Shown here one piece after another: positions 44,742-53,797 of a stretch of DNA of 64,000 nt (the first letter of the stretch is position 1; every line of letters begins with the position of its first letter). Source of the stretch: G963665215 sp963665215 (GTDB taxonomy: Bacteria; Chloroflexota; Dehalococcoidia; Lucifugimonadales; CAUZJF01); NCBI GenBank assembly GCA_963665215.2, contig CAXXWW010000002.1, positions 186,001-250,000 on the forward strand, in the 5' to 3' direction. Both the position numbers and the translations under genes were made by a program. The notes beneath the pieces are model-generated. The model worked only from the letters and a program-made list of their open reading frames with translations. It searched no databases and was not told where the DNA came from.

Positions 44742-45620
44742 TCACACGGCGACGGCCGCCGTCGCCGCTGCGTGCTGCTCGTCGGCATGGTACGAGCTTC
44801 TCACCAGGGGACCCGACGCCACGTGCCGGAACCCCAGGGACCTCGCTTCGACCGCCAGCTCCTCGAACTCCTGGGGCGTGTACCACTTGGCCAGGGCGAT
44901 GTGCTTTTGTGAGGGCCGGAGGTACTGGCCGATGGTCAGGAGGTCGCAGTCCACCGCCCTCAGGTCTCGCATCGTCTGGATGATCTCGTCCCAGGTCTCC
45001 CCCAGTCCCACCATCATGCCCGACTTGGTGACGGCGGTGGGGTCAAGGCCCCGGGCCCTCGACAGGAGCTCCAGTGACTGGTCGTAATCGCCCCTGGGAC
45101 GCACCCGGTGGAACACCCTGCGCACCGTTTCTATGTTGTGGTTCAGGGTGTTGGGCACGGCGGCCATCACGGTGGCCAGCGCGTCCCAGTCGCCGCAGAA
45201 GTCTGGAATGAGGACCTCCACCTTGCACGCGGGCAGCCGCTTGCGTATCTGACGGATGCACTGGGCGAAAATGAAGGCACCGCCGTCCGGGAGGTCGTCG
45301 CGGTTCACCGACGTTATGACCACGTACTTGAGACCCATCCGGACCACCGTCTCGGCGAGTCGCGCCGGCTCCTGAAGGTCGAGGCCGGTGGGCACTCCGG
45401 TGGTCACCGCGCAATAGGCGCACGCGCGCGTGCAGATGTCCCCCAGGACCATGAACGTGGCGGTCCTGCGCTCCCAGCAGCCGCCAATGTTGGGGCAACG
45501 TGCCTCCTCACACACGGTGTGAAGGCCATTGCCTCTGAGGAGGTCCCTTAGCTCCAGATAGTTGGGGCCGCCGGGCATCCTCACCTTCAACCATGGGGGA
45601 AGTCTTCGTTCTTCAGGCAT
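44742..45620 (-). CDS. lipA: Lipoyl synthase
   Basis: 292 aa radical-SAM enzyme that inserts two sulfurs into octanoyl groups on lipoyl domains. The auxiliary cluster is bound by CEEARCPNIGGCW, the radical-SAM cluster by CTRACAYC, and the C-terminal RSSYHADE contains the Ser ligand. It works after LipB (30828-31625) on the E2 protein. It has its own extended -10 promoter and is divergent from the RlmD-type gene. Confidence 0.95.
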   Translation of the reverse strand: MPEERRLPPWLKVRMPGGPNYLELRDLLRGNGLHTVCEEARCPNIGGCWERRTATFMVLGDICTRACAYCAVTTGVPTGLDLQEPARLAETVVRMGLKYVVITSVNRDDLPDGGAFIFAQCIRQIRKRLPACKVEVLIPDFCGDWDALATVMAAVPNTLNHNIETVRRVFHRVRPRGDYDQSLELLSRARGLDPTAVTKSGMMVGLGETWDEIIQTMRDLRAVDCDLLTIGQYLRPSQKHIALAKWYTPQEFEELAVEARSLGFRHVASGPLVRSSYHADEQHAAATAAVAV

Positions 45621-45649
45621 GTCCCGTCCGCTATACGTGTACGGCTCAA

Positions 45650-45658
45650 ATCATAGCA
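45650..45658 (-). promoter_or_regulatory. Extended -10 promoter of lipA
   Basis: Minus strand TGCTATGAT, leader about 23 nt, no -35. Confidence 0.45.
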
Positions 45659-45808
45659 GATTCCACCGGCAGCGTCTCCCGCTCCCCCGCTACGGCTCAA
45701 GGGCAAAACAACGGGACGCACCATTCCTCTCTTCATGCCGCTCTTCATGCCGCGGGCGGAGTGGGGAAAGAGGTGAGGACCTGGGTGCGCTCAGGCGCGA
45801 TCCGCATG

Positions 45809-45817
45809 TGCTATATT
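45809..45817 (+). promoter_or_regulatory. Extended -10 promoter of the RNA methyltransferase gene
   Basis: TGCTATATT, predicted start about 20 nt before the ATG at 45843. Confidence 0.45.
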
Positions 45818-45842
45818 GGCCCTTGATGGTGTGAGGCCTCCA

Positions 45843-47066
45843 ATGACCGCTCAGATACGAATAGGGGAGCCGGAGCAGGCCCCAGAGCTCGCCAATTTTA
45901 CTCTGGGAGACATGGGTCCCCAGGGCGATACCCTCGCCGAACTCGACGGCGAGCAGATCAGCGTATTTGGGGGCATACCGGGCGAGGAGGTCGTAGGCCG
46001 GGTCCTACGCTACCGGCCACGTCGCAAGCGCAACAGGCGCGTCTGGGCCGTGGTCGCAGAGGTGCTCGAGGCGTCACCGCACAGAGTAGCGCCACCGTGC
46101 CCGTACTTCGGACCGTGCACCGGCTGCCAGTGGCAGCACATCGAGTACGGCCACCAGCTCGAGCTGAAGCGGGAGGCCGTCGGGCGCGAGCTGCGGCAAT
46201 TCCATGAGCTCGAGGACGTCACGGTATCTGACACCATGCCGAGCGAGCAGGTCTACGGCTACAGGAACCACGCCCGGTTCACCGTTCGGCACAGCGGCTC
46301 TCTCGGGTACGTCAACAGGAGTAGCCGACGCTTCGTCAAGATCGACGAGTGCATGTTGATGAGCCCGTGGATAAATGAGACGCTCCAGAAGCTGCAGGGC
46401 CGCTGCGAGGAGACCAGCCAACTCTCGGTACGGTACGGCGTAGCCACGGGGGACTGGCTGGTCCAGCCGACGCTTCGCAGCGAGCGTATCCCCATCTCGA
46501 CCGGGCAGACCCACTATCGAGAGGAGCTTCTCGGCAAGGTCTTCCGCATAGCGTCGCCCTCATTCTTCCAGGTCAATACCAGGCAGGCCGAGAGGCTGGC
46601 GCTGCTTGTACGCGAACGGCTGGAGCTGGATGGCACCGAGACCCTGATCGACGCCTACGCGGGTGTCGCCACATTCGCCGTCTTGCTCGCCCCGTCCGTC
46701 AAGCGGGTGATCGCCATCGAGGAGTCGGCGGCCGCGGTGAAGGATGCGGCGATCAACACCCTTGGGGTGAGTAACCTCGAGTTCCGACAGGGTAAGACCG
46801 AAGAGGTGCTGCTAACGCTGGACGAGAGGCCCGACGCCGTGATTCTCGATCCGCCGCGGGTGGGCTGCGATCCCGCCGCCCTGGACGCCATCGTGCAGTG
46901 GGCGCCCCGCCGGGTCGCCTATGTGTCTTGCGAGCCGGAGACCCTGGCCCGGGACCTGCACATTCTGGTACAGGGCGGCCTCCGCGTGGAGACCGTGGAG
47001 CCCGTTGACATGTTCCCACAGACCTATCACGTCGAGTGTCTTGCAACGCTTTCCTCCACACCTTAG
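45843..47066 (+). CDS. RlmD/TrmA-type RNA (uracil-5-)-methyltransferase
   Basis: 407 aa from the ATG at 45843. An N-terminal TRAM domain (ISVFGGIPGEEVVGRVLRY) is followed by a 4Fe-4S site (CPYFGPCTGCQWQH) and the SAM-binding methyltransferase domain (DAYAGVATFAVLLAP). The catalytic Cys is in AYVSCEPETLARDL, and DPPRVGCD is also present. It methylates C5 of a uracil in 23S rRNA or tRNA; which site is not decided by sequence. maf follows after 35 bp. Confidence 0.9.
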   Translation: MTAQIRIGEPEQAPELANFTLGDMGPQGDTLAELDGEQISVFGGIPGEEVVGRVLRYRPRRKRNRRVWAVVAEVLEASPHRVAPPCPYFGPCTGCQWQHIEYGHQLELKREAVGRELRQFHELEDVTVSDTMPSEQVYGYRNHARFTVRHSGSLGYVNRSSRRFVKIDECMLMSPWINETLQKLQGRCEETSQLSVRYGVATGDWLVQPTLRSERIPISTGQTHYREELLGKVFRIASPSFFQVNTRQAERLALLVRERLELDGTETLIDAYAGVATFAVLLAPSVKRVIAIEESAAAVKDAAINTLGVSNLEFRQGKTEEVLLTLDERPDAVILDPPRVGCDPAALDAIVQWAPRRVAYVSCEPETLARDLHILVQGGLRVETVEPVDMFPQTYHVECLATLSSTP

Positions 47067-47101
47067 GCCACCTCGCCACAAGTGCGATAGAATAGGCATA
47101 T

Positions 47102-47767
47102 ATGTGGAATGGACGCAGACGCCTGGTGCTGGCGTCCGGCTCTCCGCGCAGGCGGACGCTGATCGCGGACTTCGTGCCGCCGGTCGAGGCGATCACCCCC
47201 GCCGGCGAGGAGGGCCCGCCGCGCCCTGGTGAACCGGCGGAGGAGTTCGTGCAGCGCCTATCGCTGGCAAAGGCGGTGGAGGTCGCAAAAACTTCCCGGA
47301 GATCAATAGTACTGGGCGCGGACACCGCCGTGGTCTTGGACGGCCAGATCATCGGCAAGCCGGCGAGCGCGTCGGAGGCGACGGCGATACTTGGCCGCCT
47401 CCGGGGCCGCACTCACCGCGTCGTCACCGGTGTGACGGCCCTCGATGTCGAGTCGGGACAGCGGCTGACCTCGGCGACGAGCTCCGAGGTTACCATGCGC
47501 CGGTACTCCGACACCGAGGTGGAGGCATACGTGAGGTCGGGAGAGCCCTTCGACAAGGCCGGGGCCTATGCAGTCCAGGATAGCCTGTTCCACCCCGCGG
47601 AGGGCCTGGTCGGCTGCTATCTCAACGTCGTGGGGCTCCCGCTATGCGAGGTAGCGTCGCTGCTAAGGCGGCTGGGAGCGGCCGTGCAGATGAGGCCCGA
47701 CTGGCAGCCTCCCGTGCAGTGCGTGGACTGCTCCCTTCGCGGCGAAAGCGAGGACAACCTGCCGTGA
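47102..47767 (+). CDS. maf: Maf-family nucleotide pyrophosphatase
   Basis: 221 aa. Motifs VLASGSPRRRTLI, LGADTAVVLDG, GKPASASEATAIL, THRVVTGV and the late DKAGAYAVQD mark a Maf house-cleaning enzyme that hydrolyses non-canonical or modified NTPs. The C-terminal extension carries two Cys (VQCVDCS). Its stop overlaps the GTG of the TatB-like gene by four bases. Confidence 0.93.
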   Translation: MWNGRRRLVLASGSPRRRTLIADFVPPVEAITPAGEEGPPRPGEPAEEFVQRLSLAKAVEVAKTSRRSIVLGADTAVVLDGQIIGKPASASEATAILGRLRGRTHRVVTGVTALDVESGQRLTSATSSEVTMRRYSDTEVEAYVRSGEPFDKAGAYAVQDSLFHPAEGLVGCYLNVVGLPLCEVASLLRRLGAAVQMRPDWQPPVQCVDCSLRGESEDNLP

Positions 47768-48117
47768 ACATCCTGGGCATGGGGACGCTCGAGATTCTGG
47801 TCATCCTCCTGGTCGCGTTCATAGTGATGGGGCCGGACAAGATGGTCGACGCGGGCCGCCTGCTGGGCAGAGCGGCGAGAGAGGCGAGGCGGCTGTCAGA
47901 GGGGCTGCCCAACCTGATTCTCGATGAGGCGGAGGTCGATCGAACGGAGAAACAGCCAGAACACCGTGACGCCGGCCCTTCCTCTTTCTCGCCTTCCACA
48001 GCGGCCGATGCCCGGGAAAGCGCTCCAGACCACGATGGGCCGGTGGCGTTCAAGCCCTCGGAGTCCGCCGCGCCGAATGACGAGACCGGCGGGACGAAGG
48101 AGTCAGAGAGGTCGTGA
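47764..48117 (+). CDS. tatB: TatA/TatB-family Sec-independent translocase subunit
   Basis: 117 aa from the GTG that overlaps the maf stop. It has a short N-terminal membrane helix (LEILVILLVAFIVMG), the hinge GPDKM, an amphipathic helix (GRLLGRAAREARRLSEGL) and an acidic, disordered tail. Glu in GTLEI sits where TatB and TatA keep a polar residue. The longer tail and position before tatC favour TatB. Confidence 0.85.
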   Translation: MNILGMGTLEILVILLVAFIVMGPDKMVDAGRLLGRAAREARRLSEGLPNLILDEAEVDRTEKQPEHRDAGPSSFSPSTAADARESAPDHDGPVAFKPSESAAPNDETGGTKESERS

Positions 48118-48881
48118 AGGAAAAGCAGTTCACTATAACGGAGCATATGGTCGAGCTGCGCAGGCGACTGACCTGGTCGGCCGCCGCAGTACTGGTGTGC
48201 ACCGGCATCGCCTTTGCGTTCCACAAGCAGATCCTCTCCTTCCTGCTGCTGCCAGCCCAGGGCTTCGCGGGGATTCCCAACCAAAAGCCCATCTACATCG
48301 ACCTTACCGAGTTCGTCGGCACCGCGATGAAGGTCTCCCTCTTGGGAGGCCTGCTCCTGTCCCTGCCCTTCTTGCTGTACCAGATAGTGATGTTTGTCGC
48401 GCCGGGGCTGACGCCGGGCGAGAGGCGGTACCTGTTCGCCCTGCTGCCCATAAGCCTCCTGGTCTTCGCGGCAGGCGCCGTATTCGGGTACCGCATACTC
48501 TTTCCGCCGGCTGTGAGGTTCTTGATCTCATTCGGAGGAGACGTCGCCACGCCCGCCATCCGGATTGGCAACTACGTCAACCTGATGCTCACGCTGCTGT
48601 TCTGGATGGGCATCATCTTCGAGACGCCGCTGGTGATGTTCTTCCTCTCGAAGGTAGGGGTGGTAAGCCACAGCTTCCTGGCCAGGAACCGGAGGTACGC
48701 GATAGTCGCCGCCTTCATACTGGGCGCCATCATCACGCCCACCTTCGATCCCGTCAACCAGTCTCTGGTGGCCCTGCCCATCATCGTCATGTACGAGGCG
48801 GGGATCTGGCTGGCCAGGCTGGGCGGAAGGAGACGGCGGTCGGCGACTCAGGAGCTCGAGCTGGACACCAAGCAGAGATAG
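48114..48881 (+). CDS. tatC: Sec-independent translocase TatC
   Basis: 255 aa with six membrane helices. The conserved cytoplasmic start is TITEHMVELRRRL, and the loops YQIVMFVAPGLTPGERRY and GIIFETPLV, with ARNRRYAIVAAFILGAIITP, are typical. It recognises twin-arginine signal peptides. The GTG at 48114 overlaps the TatB stop. A terminator follows. Confidence 0.95.
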   Translation: MKEKQFTITEHMVELRRRLTWSAAAVLVCTGIAFAFHKQILSFLLLPAQGFAGIPNQKPIYIDLTEFVGTAMKVSLLGGLLLSLPFLLYQIVMFVAPGLTPGERRYLFALLPISLLVFAAGAVFGYRILFPPAVRFLISFGGDVATPAIRIGNYVNLMLTLLFWMGIIFETPLVMFFLSKVGVVSHSFLARNRRYAIVAAFILGAIITPTFDPVNQSLVALPIIVMYEAGIWLARLGGRRRRSATQELELDTKQR

Positions 48882-48887
48882 AAAAGA

Positions 48888-48917
48888 GAGGCCCCCGGAT
48901 GTAACCGGGGGCCTCTG
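48888..48917. terminator. Shared terminator of tatC and tatA
   Basis: A 12-bp stem (AGAGGCCCCCGG with its complement) and 6-nt loop. On the minus strand it is followed by CTTTTCTATC, making it a good terminator for tatA. Confidence 0.75.
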
Positions 48918-48958
48918 AACGGTCGATCGCCTGCTGAATCGCGCAGTCGGACGAGCCA

Positions 48959-49156
48959 CTACTCCTTCTTCGTCTCGGCCTCCACCTCCGCCCTCTCTTT
49001 GCGCTCTGCGTCCCCACTCTGGGAAGTGCGGAACTCCCGTATCGCCTTACCCATAGCGCCGCCTATCTCCGGCAGCCTGCCAACGCCGAAGATGATCATC
49101 ACGATGACCAGAATTATGACCAGCTCGATCCAGCCTACACCATGAACAAACGGCAT
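48959..49156 (-). CDS. tatA: Twin-arginine translocase subunit TatA
   Basis: 65 aa. One membrane helix (WIELVIILVIVMIIFG), the hinge FGVGRLPEIGGAMG, amphipathic helix KAIREFRTS and a charged tail. It forms the pore-like assembly of the Tat system. The ATG has GGAGGGG upstream. It is convergent with tatBC rather than in their operon. Confidence 0.92.
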   Translation of the reverse strand: MPFVHGVGWIELVIILVIVMIIFGVGRLPEIGGAMGKAIREFRTSQSGDAERKERAEVEAETKKE

Positions 49157-49191
49157 AGCTGCCCCTCCGTGTCCCCAAAATTCATACCCCC

Positions 49192-49220
49192 ATCTTACCG
49201 TTCGGGGCTACGGGCGTCAA
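49192..49220 (-). promoter_or_regulatory. Promoter of tatA
   Basis: Minus strand TTGACG (49215-49220), 17-bp spacer, TAAGAT (49192-49197). Confidence 0.6.
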
Positions 49221-49278
49221 TCTAAACGCGGCGCTTGGCCCGGTTGCCGGCCCCACGCTCCAACGTTAGCATGATGTC

Positions 49279-50039
49279 ATGAGGTCGCCGCTGGCTCGCA
49301 ACGCTTACATTGCACCGATGGCCGCGTTTCTGCTTATGGCCTGGGGCGGACCCGAGGCGGCTCGAAGCATCGCGCGACCCACGGTAACGCCACACCCAAC
49401 GGCGACGCCCTCGGCGTGGAGCCGCCGGACCGAGTGAAGGTCCAGTTTGGTCCTCCCGCGCCCCTTACGTCGGACAGCCCTCGGTACTGCCCACCCCGCG
49501 GGCTGGCCGTGCCGGGGCCGCCCCACTACGCCAGCCGCATCGCGGCGGATGTCGAGACGCCGCAGGTCCAGGTCCTGGCGGTGGCCGCTCACGAGCTCGG
49601 GCATCAGGTCGCGTCTGTCAGATTCGCGGGGCGTCCGGCTGACGGCCTGCTCAACGAGGGGGTGGCCACGTTGTGGGCGCAGGAGTACGTCATCGCCTGG
49701 CTGGGCTGGCCGTCGCTGGACGAAGCGGTGCGCACCTTTGTTATCGAAGGCACGTACATACCCTTTGACCAGCGGGGCGACCTGGTCCCCTGGGCGGGGC
49801 TCACCGCCGACGAGTGCTGGGCGAGGCGTGATACCCTCTACGGCCAGTACGGCTCATTCGTGGGTTTCCTTAGCCAGGAGTACGGGATGGAGGCGGTCGG
49901 GCGGCTATGGGCCAGCATGCCTCCACCCCCGGGCCCTCCTCTCGGGCCACCGTCGCCGGACTACGAGGGGGTGTACGGCAAGTCGCTGGAGGCGCTGGAG
50001 CGTGAGTGGCTGGGCCGCCTGGGGACGCAGGACGAGTGA
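49279..50039 (+). pseudogene. Frameshifted secreted metallopeptidase (HExxH type)
   Basis: From the ATG at 49279 a signal-like peptide (YIAPMAAFLLMAWG) and a Thr/Pro linker (TVTPHPTATPSA) run to a TGA at 49435. In another frame, open from a GTG at 49416, the protein continues with RYCPPRGLAVPG and the zinc site VAAHELGHQV, with the third ligand likely in LLNEGVATLWAQEY, to 50039. The pieces overlap around 49380-49437, so a single indel separates export signal and enzyme. The 207-aa downstream part may still be made from the GTG but would stay inside the cell. Confidence 0.6.
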
Positions 50040-50100
50040 TGCAAGTGAGCCATGGCGGGCAGAATAGCCGCCACCGGCGGTCCCACACCACAGTCTACGC

Positions 50101-50135
50101 CGTAAAACAAAAGAGCCGGGCCCAACGCCCGGCTC
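50101..50135 (-). terminator. Rho-independent terminator of lexA
   Basis: Minus strand GAGCCGGG and CCCGGCTC form an 8-bp stem with a 7-nt loop (50113-50135), followed by TTTTGTTTTA. Confidence 0.8.
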
Positions 50136-50165
50136 GATGCGACGCCTCAGAGGAGTGCACTGTGG

Positions 50166-50810
50166 CTACACCGTTCTGACCACTCCGACGACCCGGCCCT
50201 GCACAGCCACGTTCTCCGCGGGCACGCTTATGGGCTCCATGGCGCTGTTAGCCGGCCGGAGGGTTACCATCCCCCCCTCCAGGTGGAAGTGTTTCAAAGT
50301 CACCTCTTCTCGGTCCGTCAGATATGCCGCCACCATGTCGCCGTTTTGGGGCTGACTTATAGGCTCCAAGAGGACCAGGTCGCCATCGGTGACCAGCGCG
50401 TCGATCATCGATTCGCCTTTCACCCTCACGGCGAATACATCTGGCTTCCCCTTGGTGAGGAAGGAGGGCAGGTCGAGGTTCTCTACCGCCTCGGTCCGCC
50501 ACGAATCTGATCGCGGTATCGGGAGCGGCTCCCCCGCAGCTATACTGCCCAGTACCGGGACCTGCACCATGTTTAGCCTGGAGCCCGCAGGCCTACCGGT
50601 AAGGAGCTCGATTCCGCGCGACACTCCGGCCTCCCGGTGTATGTGCCCCTCGCGCGCGAGTATCTGCAGGTTATAGTCCACCACAGACGTTGAGCTAATG
50701 TCGCAGCCGGCCTGGATATCGCGGATGGTCGGTGGGAAGGGGTTATCATCCACAAAACGACCGATAAACCCCAGGATTCGCTGTTGCTTATGTGAAAGTT
50801 TCCTTTTCAC
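50166..50810 (-). CDS. lexA: LexA repressor
   Basis: 214 aa. N-terminal winged helix (LSHKQQRILGFIGRF, ISSTSVVDYNLQILAREG), then the self-cleavage site in GSIAAGEPLP (Ala-Gly), the catalytic Ser in KGESMIDA and the Lys in EVTLKHFHL. It represses the SOS response until RecA triggers cleavage. A near-palindromic box overlaps its own -10, so it is probably autoregulated. Confidence 0.95.
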   Translation of the reverse strand: MKRKLSHKQQRILGFIGRFVDDNPFPPTIRDIQAGCDISSTSVVDYNLQILAREGHIHREAGVSRGIELLTGRPAGSRLNMVQVPVLGSIAAGEPLPIPRSDSWRTEAVENLDLPSFLTKGKPDVFAVRVKGESMIDALVTDGDLVLLEPISQPQNGDMVAAYLTDREEVTLKHFHLEGGMVTLRPANSAMEPISVPAENVAVQGRVVGVVRTV

Positions 50811-50861
50811 AGGCTCCCTCGCTGACTCAGTTCACGCACGAAACGCCCAGTACGAATGTGC

Positions 50862-50875
50862 GGAACAAATGTACC
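50862..50875. promoter_or_regulatory. Putative LexA operator (SOS box)
   Basis: GGAAC-AAAT-GTACC, one mismatch from a palindrome of the GAAC-N4-GTTC type, overlapping the -10 of the lexA promoter. Confidence 0.5.
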
Positions 50876-50896
50876 ACGCCGGGGGCGGCATGTCAA
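50868..50896 (-). promoter_or_regulatory. Promoter of lexA
   Basis: Minus strand TTGACA (50891-50896), 17-bp spacer, TACATT (50868-50873). Leader about 50 nt. Confidence 0.65.
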
Positions 50897-51038
50897 CCCA
50901 TCGGACCTGGGTACTGTAAATAGCCAGCCCCGCAGCAGGCCCGGCGGCTGCCTCTACCCACTGTGGGGGGCCTGGCTCGCGCCGGGTATGCGGCGGCCCC
51001 GCTTGATGCGCGCCAAAGGGCGCCGTCGGCAGCGTCGC

Positions 51039-51296
51039 CTACCGGCTCTTTGCCGCGTTCAGGCTTTTCATAAGCCTGGACTTGCGACGGGCCGCGTTCT
51101 TTCTATGAATGGCCCCTTTCTGGGCGGCCTTGTCCAGTGCCACCACCGCGTCCTGGAGGGCCTTTTCGGCCGCCTCGAGGTCGGCGGCGGCGATCAGCCG
51201 CCGTGTGGTGGTCACGAAGGTCTTGGCCTTGGACCGGAGCGGAGCGTTTCTCGTGCGCCTTCTTTCGGCTACTCGGCCGGACTTTGCGCTAGGCAA
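51039..51296 (-). CDS. rpsT: 30S ribosomal protein S20
   Basis: 85 aa, very basic, all-helical pattern. Begins PSAKSGRVAERRRTRN and contains the family's IHRKNAARRKSRLMKSLNA near the C-terminus. It binds 16S rRNA. The TTG start is set by the family N-terminus, with GAGGAGG upstream at slightly long spacing. Confidence 0.93.
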   Translation of the reverse strand: MPSAKSGRVAERRRTRNAPLRSKAKTFVTTTRRLIAAADLEAAEKALQDAVVALDKAAQKGAIHRKNAARRKSRLMKSLNAAKSR

Positions 51297-51387
51297 TTAC
51301 CACAAACCTCCTCGTTCCACGCGACATCGAGATCAAAGCATGTCATCCCGCGGGACGTAACGGGCCTTGCGGGCCACGTTCTCCTGG

Positions 51388-53550
51388 TCATGATCTGGCC
51401 CTGTCGACTTGCATTACCCCCTCGACACCCTCCAACCTAGAGAAAAGGCGGCTAAGCTGGTCGATGCCGACGATGTACACCGTGAGCGAGATGACGCTCA
51501 CGTCATCATACTCCTCCGACACGCAAGAGGCGATATTCACTCGCTCGTCAGACATCAGGGAAGTGATGTCGCGCAGGAGACCGACCCTGTCCCATGCCTC
51601 GATCCGTATTCGGACCGGGTACAGGGTCTGGGTCTTCCCCCAGCTTACCTGTACCAGCCTCTCCACCTCGCTCTCGCTCAGTACGTTGGGGCAAGACATG
51701 CGGTGCACCGTTACGCCACGGCTGCGAGTAATGTAGCCTGTGATCTCCTCGCCGCGTATGGGGCTGCAACAGCGGGCCATCCTGGTGAGGAGGTCGCCCA
51801 CGCCCAGCACCTCGATACCGGAACCCGGGCCAATTGTGGGCAGGGCGACCCGCTGGTCTTCCAGAGGCTTGACCTCCTGTGAGGCCAGCCCCTTGACGAC
51901 CTGTGTGGTGGTGATGGACCCGCTACCCAGCGCCGCAAGGAACTCCTCGGTCGTGTCGAACTTCATCAGCCTGGCCAGCTCTAGGTCATCCAGGTCGGTA
52001 TTCAAGCGTCGCAACTGCTTGTGGAAGATATCGCGCCCTCGCCCTATGTTTTCCTTTCGGGTCTGGCGGTTGAACCACTGGCGGATCTTCTCCCGGGCCG
52101 AGGCGGTCTTGACGTAGTCCAGGTTTGGATTCATCCAATCAAGGCTTGGCCCGCGGACTGTCTTGCTGGTCAGTATATCGACGGTGTCACCGTTGTTGAG
52201 CTCATACTGCAGGGCGACCAGCTTGCCGTTTACCTTGCTCCCTATGCAACGGTGTCCCACATCGGTGTGGATACGGTACGCAAAGTCCAGAGGTGTAGCT
52301 CCGGCCGGGAGCTCCTTCAGGTCCCCTTTTGGGGTGTAGACGAACACCTGGTTTTTGAAAACATCTGTCTTGAACGACTCCACATATTCCTGAGCGCCGC
52401 TGACGTCGCGCTGCCACTCCAAAAGCTGGCGCAGCCAGGTCATCTTCTCCTCGAAGCGCACATCGGAGGCCTGGCCCTCTTTGTAGAGCCAGTGGGCGGC
52501 GACGCCATACTCCGCCAGCCGGTGCATTTCGTGGGTCCTTATCTGCACTTCCACCGGAGAGGCGTCTTCACACAGCACCGTCGTGTGAAGGGACTGGTAG
52601 AGGTTGTCCTTGGAGTTGGCGATGTAATCGTCGAACTGGCCCGGCAGCGGGCGCCACTTGGAATGGATGACCCCCAGCGCCGAATAGCAGTCCGAAACAT
52701 CCTTGACCAGGACGCGGAGGGCGAAGAGGTCGTATATCTCGCCGACCTGCTTGTTTTGCGAAGCGTAGTTGTGGATCTTCTTGTAGATGCTATAGATGTG
52801 CTTGGGCCGGCCGGTGATCTCCACCTCTATCTTCGCCGCGTCCAACTCGACCCGCAGCAGGTCGATGACCCGCTGAACATACGCCTCTCGCTCGGCCCGC
52901 TTGGAGTTCAGGAGCTTGGAAATGTCTCGGTACGCCTCGGGATTGATGTGTTGAAATGCAAGGTCCTCGAGCAGCCACTTCATCTCCCAGATACCGAGCC
53001 GGTGCGCCAGGGGCGCGTAGATGTCTAGGGTTTCCTGGGCGATGGCGATGCGCCTGTGCTCCGGAAGGGGCGCCAGCGTCCTCATGTTGTGAAGGCGGTC
53101 GGCGAGCTTGATGAGCACCACCCTGATGTCCTCGGCCATGGACATGAGCATCTTGCGCAGGCTGGCCGCGCGAACCTCCTCGTCCTCCGAGCGAATACTC
53201 AGCTCGGGGGCTCGCTCCTCCGTCATCAGCTCGGTCCGAGTCAACTTGGTAACGCCCTCCACCAGTTTGGCGACCTCATCGCCGAATAGCCGGGCAAGCT
53301 CGTCGGAGCGCACGTCACAGTCTTCAATCACGTCGTGCAAGAGCGCGGCGGCCAGGGCGTTGGAGTCCAATTTAAGATCGGCCAGATAGAGCGCGGTCTG
53401 TAGCGGGTGCTCAAAGAAGGGCTCGCCAGACAGCCGCGCCTGGCCGTCGTGCGCCTGCTCGGCGAACCGGCTGGCGTCCGCGATGAGAGCTATCTTGTCC
53501 TGTGGCAGGTACTCCGATGCCCTGTCCAGCAGGCTTTGCGCCGAGGTCAC
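51388..53550 (-). CDS. rel: Bifunctional (p)ppGpp synthetase/hydrolase RelA/SpoT
   Basis: 720 aa from the GTG at 53550, which has GGAGG in front; the in-frame start at 53601 overlaps the promoter. HD hydrolase domain (FFEHPLQTA, LLHDVIEDC, KLADRLHNMRTL), synthetase domain (GRPKHIYSIYKKI, EIYDLFALRVLV), TGS domain (VFVYTPKGDLKELPAGATPLDF) and a C-terminal ACT domain. Both active sites look intact, so it can make and degrade the stringent-response alarmone. Divergent from hisS. Confidence 0.95.
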   Translation of the reverse strand: MTSAQSLLDRASEYLPQDKIALIADASRFAEQAHDGQARLSGEPFFEHPLQTALYLADLKLDSNALAAALLHDVIEDCDVRSDELARLFGDEVAKLVEGVTKLTRTELMTEERAPELSIRSEDEEVRAASLRKMLMSMAEDIRVVLIKLADRLHNMRTLAPLPEHRRIAIAQETLDIYAPLAHRLGIWEMKWLLEDLAFQHINPEAYRDISKLLNSKRAEREAYVQRVIDLLRVELDAAKIEVEITGRPKHIYSIYKKIHNYASQNKQVGEIYDLFALRVLVKDVSDCYSALGVIHSKWRPLPGQFDDYIANSKDNLYQSLHTTVLCEDASPVEVQIRTHEMHRLAEYGVAAHWLYKEGQASDVRFEEKMTWLRQLLEWQRDVSGAQEYVESFKTDVFKNQVFVYTPKGDLKELPAGATPLDFAYRIHTDVGHRCIGSKVNGKLVALQYELNNGDTVDILTSKTVRGPSLDWMNPNLDYVKTASAREKIRQWFNRQTRKENIGRGRDIFHKQLRRLNTDLDDLELARLMKFDTTEEFLAALGSGSITTTQVVKGLASQEVKPLEDQRVALPTIGPGSGIEVLGVGDLLTRMARCCSPIRGEEITGYITRSRGVTVHRMSCPNVLSESEVERLVQVSWGKTQTLYPVRIRIEAWDRVGLLRDITSLMSDERVNIASCVSEEYDDVSVISLTVYIVGIDQLSRLFSRLEGVEGVMQVDRARS

Positions 53551-53602
53551 ATTTCCTCCATCAGCTAACGAGTCACGCCCTTCGGGCGCTCTCTCTGGCA
53601 CA

Positions 53603-53611
53603 AGTATAGCA
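53603..53611 (-). promoter_or_regulatory. Extended -10 promoter of rel
   Basis: Minus strand TGCTATACT, no -35. Confidence 0.5.
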
Positions 53612-53659
53612 CGAGCCCTCCGGAGAGGGTACGGGGTATGGGGTTGGCCGTCGGACTTG

Positions 53660-53668
53660 TGGTATCAT
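53660..53668 (+). promoter_or_regulatory. Extended -10 promoter of hisS
   Basis: TGGTATCAT. It gives a leader of about 120 nt in which I found no T-box core sequence. Confidence 0.4.
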
Positions 53669-53797
53669 CCGATGTGTTCTCGTAGTCCCCTTGTGTCGCC
53701 ACGCGCCATACCTTACCCGTGATGTCGGCACGTCGTGCGGAACTTTCGCGATCATGGACACGACCGCCGTAGGGCTAAGGAAGAGCCGACACGAAAG

